Below the pieces are notes generated by a model. The model was not told the DNA's origin. It ran no database searches and saw only the letters and a program-made list of their open reading frames with translations. 36,220 nucleotides of DNA from Candidatus Marsarchaeota G1 archaeon BE_D (GTDB lineage: Archaea; Thermoproteota; Thermoprotei_A; Marsarchaeales; Marsarchaeaceae). Of this stretch, positions 31,589 through 36,220 are shown one piece after another. The translations under genes and the position numbers were made by a program. The first letter of the stretch is position 1. Each line of letters begins with the position of its first letter. Where the stretch lies: the NCBI GenBank assembly GCA_003019595.1, contig NEXD01000011.1:1-36220 (forward strand), given 5' to 3'.

Positions 31589-33349
31589 CTATACCCCTGG
31601 TATATGGAAGAAAACCGTTGCAAGAAACATAACGATTCCACTTACTGCAGCAAGTATTGCCGCGTGTTTAAAACCAGCTTCCACACTTCCTTCGCCCATC
31701 TTTCCTGAAACAAACCCCATTATCCAGCTCGTGAAAACCGCGCCTGCAAGCATTGGTACAGTAATAGACGCGGGATTGCCCAAATTCGAGGCAAAAGGGT
31801 TAAAGCCGCCGCCTGTCACAATTGGTGAAGTCAAAAAGTAAACCATAAGCACAGTGGTTATAACGATCATAACAGCTCCAAAATACGGTATGAAAACATA
31901 AGGTCTTAGTTGACTTCTTTTTTCTCTTTCAATTTGACTTATTTTTTCGACAAAATCGGCTAAATTGCCCAACATTTCTGGTGTACCACCGCCAACTTCC
32001 ACCACTTCAGAAAGTAGGAAAAGAACGGTTTGTGTGAGCCAACTCTTTGTTTTTGTCCTTACGGTCGAAAGCACTTGTCTTAAAGGCACTCCCCAACTTA
32101 GTTGAGAAGCCATTGATTGGACAATAGGTGATAGTCCCCCATAATTTCTTGTAGAAACTTGTTCAATACACTTTTCTGGTGCAAGCCCAGTTTTTCTGAC
32201 TTCTGCTATGTCTCTGACAAAGCTAGGAATCATTCTTTCCACCGAGCTTTTTCTACGCGCTTCTCTTATGCTTACCACCGAAGCGGGTAGTGTAGAAGCG
32301 GTAAGTCCTGCAGCGAGTTTGTAAACGAAAGAAATGTGCAAAGGTAAAAGTAGTGCTACTGGTATCAATGCCAAACCTCCAGCAAAAAAGTAGTAGGGAC
32401 GTAAGTTCCTTGTGGGCTCCTTAGGCTGAATGCTGTGTGTTATGTATATAAACAGCGCGGAAACTAGTGGGTTAAACACAGTTGTAAGGAGAATTATTCT
32501 TTGAATTCCTGCCGAACCTCCTCCAGCACCGCTTGCTGAGCCCAAAATAGCTTGAACAGCGAAAAGAACAAAAAGACCAATTCCAAGAATCACCGCAATC
32601 GAAATGTATGATTCGGCAAAGGTGCCTATAGTATCCGCAGCGCTCTTTACTTTGAGTGCCCTATACGCGAAAACGTCTCTGAGTTTGTTTTGCATGTAAT
32701 CGATGACATCACCGCCAGTCTTTAGAACACTCGTGTATCCGCCAAAAAAGTCCGCAAAAACCCTGTTTGGGTTATAACGGGATGCGAATTCAAGCGCGCT
32801 AATTGGATCATTTGAGAACACGTCTATTTGCATAAGGATTCTTCTTGCTTCCATCGCGGACTTCGGGTAAAGGTCAACTTTGCTTAATCTCTTAAGAGTC
32901 ATTATGGGAGATACGCCACCACTTGCAAGCACCGTGACGTAACCGATCATAAATGGAAGTTCATCATCCAATGATGATGCTCTGCTACTTGCCATTAAGC
33001 GAGGATAGCTTAAGCCCATTCCAAAAACTAACGCTGGCAAAACGGAAAAGATGGCCAAAGGCAAAAGTTTAAACACAATCGCCGCAACTAAAAGCAAAGC
33101 GGCGATAGGTATTGTCAAAACTGTAATCATAAGAACAAGTGAAAGATAAACTTCAGGAGAGTAGTTCATTCCGCTCTTTAAAATGTCAGTCGCAATTTCT
33201 GGCATGCCTTTGTGTAAAGACTTTGCGAATTTTCCAAAATAGCGATAAGCCAAAACCGCTACGCTCTCACCAAAAGTGGGTTTCACAACGTCTTCGGTTT
33301 GAGTCTCTTGTTTTTCTTGCTTAGGTTTTCTTTTTAAGCCTAATACCAT
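31589..33349 (-). CDS. Type II secretion/type IV pilus platform protein (GspF/PilC/TadC-like)
   Basis: Membrane platform of an archaeal type IV pilus-like machine, working with the motor ATPase encoded upstream. The 586 aa carry two T2SSF domains: the first near residues 125-265 (LDDELPFMIGYVTVLASGGVSPIMTLKRLS and on) and the second near 385-510 (MIPSFVRDIAEVRKTGLAPEKCIEQV, then PLRQVLSTVRT and LLSEVVEVGGGTPEMLGNLADFVEK). About nine membrane segments surround them; a Gly/Ala/Ser-rich linker (GSASGAGGGSAG) lies mid-protein. The start is ATG 33349, with an ATATATTTATG stretch at 33376-33386. Gene order ATPase, aspartoacylase-like, platform is on one strand with short gaps, so one operon with internal initiation is likely. 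No pilin or prepilin peptidase lies in the window. Confidence 0.93.
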   Translation of the reverse strand: MVLGLKRKPKQEKQETQTEDVVKPTFGESVAVLAYRYFGKFAKSLHKGMPEIATDILKSGMNYSPEVYLSLVLMITVLTIPIAALLLVAAIVFKLLPLAIFSVLPALVFGMGLSYPRLMASSRASSLDDELPFMIGYVTVLASGGVSPIMTLKRLSKVDLYPKSAMEARRILMQIDVFSNDPISALEFASRYNPNRVFADFFGGYTSVLKTGGDVIDYMQNKLRDVFAYRALKVKSAADTIGTFAESYISIAVILGIGLFVLFAVQAILGSASGAGGGSAGIQRIILLTTVFNPLVSALFIYITHSIQPKEPTRNLRPYYFFAGGLALIPVALLLPLHISFVYKLAAGLTASTLPASVVSIREARRKSSVERMIPSFVRDIAEVRKTGLAPEKCIEQVSTRNYGGLSPIVQSMASQLSWGVPLRQVLSTVRTKTKSWLTQTVLFLLSEVVEVGGGTPEMLGNLADFVEKISQIEREKRSQLRPYVFIPYFGAVMIVITTVLMVYFLTSPIVTGGGFNPFASNLGNPASITVPMLAGAVFTSWIMGFVSGKMGEGSVEAGFKHAAILAAVSGIVMFLATVFFHIPGV

Positions 33350-33397
33350 TATATACCACTCATGTCAAAGATACATAAATATATTTCCGTCAAAGAA

Positions 33398-34279
33398 TTA
33401 AGTAATACTAGTGTGGCTTACGGCTAATTCAAATATCTTATCGTCATGTAAAATTATACCACTCGACGTTGTTGAAAGAACAAGCGCGTCTTCTGACGAC
33501 TTTACAGTTCCTATATTGTTTCCGAAGTAGTTGTGAATCACTGCTAGCGTTTGATTAGGAACAATCCTATCGCCTACCCTAACTCTTAATTCAAGCAGAC
33601 CAGAAAATTCAGAATTCACCTTTTTTAAACAAGAAAATTGATCAAACCTTTTTGTCGTTGGTAGGATTTCCTTAAATCTCGAATCGATAATTCCAAGTTC
33701 AACTAACACATTATTTAGTGTGGCGAAACCGCTCATTACGCTTGTCCATTCTGATCCACCACTTAATTTTAAGTCGAAACACATTTTTTTATTTGTTAAA
33801 GCATAGTCTACAAAAACATCTTTTTGTGTATCTTGGGACGTACAAGTGTCAACAACGCCCAAACCTATCGAATCAACTATATGCAAAAGTTGGCGTTTTG
33901 TGTTTGCGCGACTTTGTGGCAAAAGAATAAAAGGTATCGAATTTTGTTCACAGCAAAGCTGGATCAGAACCTCACAATCATCAGCTATTTCTGAGATTCT
34001 TTTTGCAATTTTTCGATAAAGTCTTTCCATTAAAACTACTGACTGATTAAAATGAAATTCTGGACAAACTGTATGAAGAACCTTTATAGAACCCTTCATC
34101 TCCATTTTGCTTAATTTTTCAAGAAGAAGCCAAACGCATAAGTTTGCTGAAATTCCATTTTTAGACGAATTGACAGCAATAAACACTTTCGGTTCGCCAG
34201 AATTTATCTCTGAAAAAGGAAGTGTTATGGGGGTGCCATCTGGCCTGCTACCTATTTCAATAAGTCTATTCGAAAGCAT
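33398..34279 (-). CDS. Aspartoacylase/succinylglutamate desuccinylase-like protein lacking zinc ligands
   Basis: The 293 aa keep the family frame: EIGSRPDGTPITLPFSEINSGEPKVFIAVN at the N-terminus, and a C-terminal barrel LLELRVRVGDRIVPNQTLAVIHNYFGNNIGTVKS with SGIIL after it, both typical of AspA/AstE proteins. The zinc site is not kept. Where the family has H-G-x-E the protein reads N41-G-I-S44, and where it has D-L-H-T it reads QLCC (107-110), so His, Glu and His are all replaced. It is therefore probably a pseudoenzyme, perhaps binding rather than hydrolysing. The gene lies between the pilus ATPase (9 nt) and platform protein (48 nt) genes on the same strand, which suggests a part in that machine (inference). 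The start is ATG 34279. Confidence 0.75.
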   Translation of the reverse strand: MLSNRLIEIGSRPDGTPITLPFSEINSGEPKVFIAVNSSKNGISANLCVWLLLEKLSKMEMKGSIKVLHTVCPEFHFNQSVVLMERLYRKIAKRISEIADDCEVLIQLCCEQNSIPFILLPQSRANTKRQLLHIVDSIGLGVVDTCTSQDTQKDVFVDYALTNKKMCFDLKLSGGSEWTSVMSGFATLNNVLVELGIIDSRFKEILPTTKRFDQFSCLKKVNSEFSGLLELRVRVGDRIVPNQTLAVIHNYFGNNIGTVKSSEDALVLSTTSSGIILHDDKIFELAVSHTSIT

Positions 34280-34288
34280 CCAGACTCA

Positions 34289-35842
34289 CTAAGTTTTTGT
34301 AACCCTTTCTATAGCCCTTTGATACGTTTCAACAGGTTTGTAATAGTAGTCTACAAAGACTTTCTGAAGGTCTGTGTAATGTCTTATATTCATCTGTCTT
34401 AACCAGTTGAGCACAACTTTTCTTCTTTCTATTTCTTGAAGTAGATCCTTTACAGTTACACCCTTAAATTCGGCTATTTTCTTTAGTTTTACGCTTTCTT
34501 CTAGATGCGATTCAAAAACGTCCTTTGCAGCGTTCCATTCAAACACTTTGACTTGATTATCAACATCAATTATTTCGTCCACTGAAATTATTCTACGACC
34601 AAACCGTAGTTTATCACCACCAGGCAAAACCACTCTTCTTACTACTACCGCCAAATCCAAAAATGGAATGTAAGAGGGGGCAACGTCCATCGGTTTAGAG
34701 GTCAACCTTTTTAACGCTGAGCGCACATCTTCTGCGTGAATTGTGCAAAGACCTCCGTGACCCGTTGATATTGCCTGAAATAGTACATACGCTTCCTCAC
34801 CTCTAACCTCACCCACGACAAGCACGTCTGGTCGCATTCTTAACGAGGCTTTTACCAAGTCAAAAAGCGACACTTCGCCTATTTTTTCAGTAGAAAGGCC
34901 ATAGCTTGGACGCGAAATCATAGGTACCCAGTTTTCAACCGCCAAGTTTAACTCTTGCACTTCTTCTATAGTCACAATTTTTGAACCAGGTCTTATCATG
35001 CTCACTAATGCGTTTAAAAGAGTCGTCTTACCAGCCGCTGTTGCACCTACAACTATTGCGCTTAACCTGTTTTCCATCATGAACCATAGATACGCCGCGA
35101 TTTCAGAATTGAGCGTTCCGTAATTCAACATGTCCACGATGGTTACAGGATCTGATCTGAATTTCCTAATCGTAAGGGTGCTACCAGACGGTGTGACTTC
35201 TTTCATGTAAGTGGCCATAAGCCTGTGCCTGCCCGGTAGTGTGGCGTCGACAAGCGGGAAAGCGGTGCTAATGTGCTTTCCTGAGATGTGCACAAGCCTT
35301 ACTATTAGATCGTTAAGATCCTGTTCTCTTTCAAACACTATGTTTGTGGGCATACTTTCAAATTTTGAGTGGAATACGTAAACAGGTTTGCCCACACCGT
35401 TTACACTAATGTCTTCTATAGCTGGATCGCGCATTAAAGGATCTAAAGGACCAAAACCAACCATGTCCCTTTCTACATAGTAAAGGATTTTGGACCAAGC
35501 CACATTTTTCATTCTGCCCATACTTATCCTGTATTTGTCGATTATCGCCTTTGCGCTCGTTTCAAAATACGCCTTAGGGTCTACTTCGCTTCTTGGAACT
35601 TTAAGCTCAAATTGTAACGTGTCCATAAGAGTGTTGTATATTCCTATTTCTTCTTCATTTAATCTGAGTTCGTCTACAAGGTACATATACCCACCCGTTG
35701 TGACATCGCGCGCTATGACTACATAAACAAATGGTTCCAGAAGCGGATATCTTATCACCTCTTCAATTAGAGGCGGTAGCGGCGAAGCCGAAATAGGAAT
35801 CCTTAACTCCGTTGATATTTCAGAAGTTGTCAGCTTTTCCAT
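34289..35842 (-). CDS. Type II/IV secretion system ATPase (GspE/TadA/FlaI-like)
   Basis: Hexameric ATPase that powers pilus or secretion-machine assembly at the cytoplasmic face. About 517 aa from ATG 35842. An N-terminal domain of about 150 residues is followed by YVERDMVGFGPLDPLMRDPAIEDISVNG, which is typical of archaeal pilus/archaellum ATPases. The Walker A loop is VVGATAAGKTTLLNAL, then the Asp box region IVTIEEVQELNL, the Walker B-type DVLVVGEVRGEEAYVLFQAISTGHGGLCTIHAED and His box STGHGGLCTIHA. The start could be the upstream TTG at 35914, but ATG 35842 has no such extension and AT-rich boxes lie at 35855-35881. It leads the three-gene operon with the aspartoacylase-like and platform genes. 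Confidence 0.94.
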   Translation of the reverse strand: MEKLTTSEISTELRIPISASPLPPLIEEVIRYPLLEPFVYVVIARDVTTGGYMYLVDELRLNEEEIGIYNTLMDTLQFELKVPRSEVDPKAYFETSAKAIIDKYRISMGRMKNVAWSKILYYVERDMVGFGPLDPLMRDPAIEDISVNGVGKPVYVFHSKFESMPTNIVFEREQDLNDLIVRLVHISGKHISTAFPLVDATLPGRHRLMATYMKEVTPSGSTLTIRKFRSDPVTIVDMLNYGTLNSEIAAYLWFMMENRLSAIVVGATAAGKTTLLNALVSMIRPGSKIVTIEEVQELNLAVENWVPMISRPSYGLSTEKIGEVSLFDLVKASLRMRPDVLVVGEVRGEEAYVLFQAISTGHGGLCTIHAEDVRSALKRLTSKPMDVAPSYIPFLDLAVVVRRVVLPGGDKLRFGRRIISVDEIIDVDNQVKVFEWNAAKDVFESHLEESVKLKKIAEFKGVTVKDLLQEIERRKVVLNWLRQMNIRHYTDLQKVFVDYYYKPVETYQRAIERVTKT

Positions 35843-36080
35843 ATATAGACCATTTAGTTTAATGATATGGTATATTATAACATTATCGATTCGTTTTAGA
35901 AGGACACTAAGCAAATAGTGTTTACGAATTCAGATTATTATTAGTTTATAGTTCGAAGTCTAGTAATATATAAGTAAAGTTAGCCTATTGATCTTTTATG
36001 ACAACAATAAAGAGACGTCCAAAAATTTTGGAGTGTGCAATTTGGAAAATTTATAAATCCTTTAATTAAATCATTCTTAA

Positions 36081-36156
36081 GCGGTCGTCGTCTAGTCTGG
36101 TCTAGGACAGCAGCCCTCCAAGCTGCTGATCCCGGGTTCAAATCCCGGCGACCGCA
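36081..36156 (+). tRNA. tRNA-Gly (TCC anticodon), with C at position 33
   Basis: Cloverleaf: acceptor GCGGTCG/CGACCGC, D arm GTCTAGTCTGGTCTAGGAC, anticodon stem GCAGC/GCTGC with loop CCTCCAA (anticodon TCC), T arm CCGGG-TTCAAAT-CCCGG, discriminator A, no encoded CCA. The stem can extend to CAGCAGC/GCTGCTG. Position 33, nearly always T, is C here. A TATA-like box (AATTTATAAATC) lies near 36046-36058. Confidence 0.95.
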
Positions 36157-36162
36157 TTTTTT
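36157..36162 (+). terminator. Oligo-T stretch after tRNA-Gly
   Basis: Six Ts directly after the tRNA-Gly discriminator base, fitting a T-rich archaeal terminator. No other coding sequence is seen to the window end. Confidence 0.4.
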
Positions 36163-36220
36163 GTGGCTTTGTGTGAACGAGCTCTTCAAAGCTCGCCTGC
36201 CTGTGGCTTTCACGGTGCTT

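Noticed and set aside
35980-36213. 77-codon minus-strand frame over tRNA-Gly containing GRRDLNPGSA
   Set aside because: This is the familiar spurious translation of a tRNA gene.

Overview
The window is archaeal chromosome. The evidence is the archaeal/eukaryotic-type TrpRS and TyrRS, archaeal-type ValRS, deoxyhypusine synthase, pyruvoyl-dependent arginine decarboxylase, GatCAB, archaeal type IV pilus/secretion ATPase and platform proteins, tRNAs without an encoded CCA, and TATA-like boxes about 26 nt before many start codons. A TACK-lineage thermophile (thaumarchaeal or aigarchaeal affinity) is my best guess, but this is inference; no rRNA is present to settle it.

Layout. 1-0.35 kb: remnant of a DDE transposase broken by frameshifts and stops. 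0.4-7.1 kb: urocanate hydratase, a DUF1614 membrane protein, ValRS, TrpRS and an Lrp/AsnC regulator. 7.1-12.9 kb: a minus-strand block of deoxyhypusine synthase, gatC, gatA, an NAD(P)H-hydrate repair enzyme (nnr) and gatB, with overlapping genes. 13.1-19.8 kb: a GT-C-like membrane glycosyltransferase, a DUF151 nuclease-like protein, uridine phosphorylase, pyruvoyl arginine decarboxylase, TyrRS, a hypothetical protein, a nucleotidyltransferase-fold protein and a metallophosphoesterase. 19.85-20.4 kb: the longest gene-poor stretch. 20.4-26.1 kb: the most unusual region, with two saccharopine/lysine-6-dehydrogenase-like oxidoreductases, two glutamate-1-semialdehyde-aminotransferase-like class III aminotransferases and an AbrB-like regulator. 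26.1-31.5 kb: two coiled-coil proteins, a ThiL-like kinase, tRNA-Val, tRNA-Phe, a possible split-barrel protein, a class I aminotransferase, a cupin and a HIT protein. 31.6-36.2 kb: a secretion/pilus platform protein, an aspartoacylase-like protein lacking its zinc ligands, the secretion ATPase and tRNA-Gly.

How the genes fit together. Translation dominates: three aminoacyl-tRNA synthetases, the tRNA amidotransferase, hypusine formation on aIF5A (with arginine decarboxylation supplying polyamine) and three tRNAs. The 20.4-26.1 kb block looks like an uncharacterised amino-acid or amino-aldehyde module, possibly controlled by its own AbrB-like protein through a recurring AACAGTGTT-like motif. 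The pilus block pairs a motor ATPase and platform protein with a probable pseudoenzyme.

Two organisational habits stand out. First genes of transcription units often have a TATA-like box about 25-30 nt before the start codon and no visible leader, while several operon-internal genes have Shine-Dalgarno sequences. Eight of nine convergent protein-coding pairs overlap at their 3' ends and the ninth is 5 nt apart.
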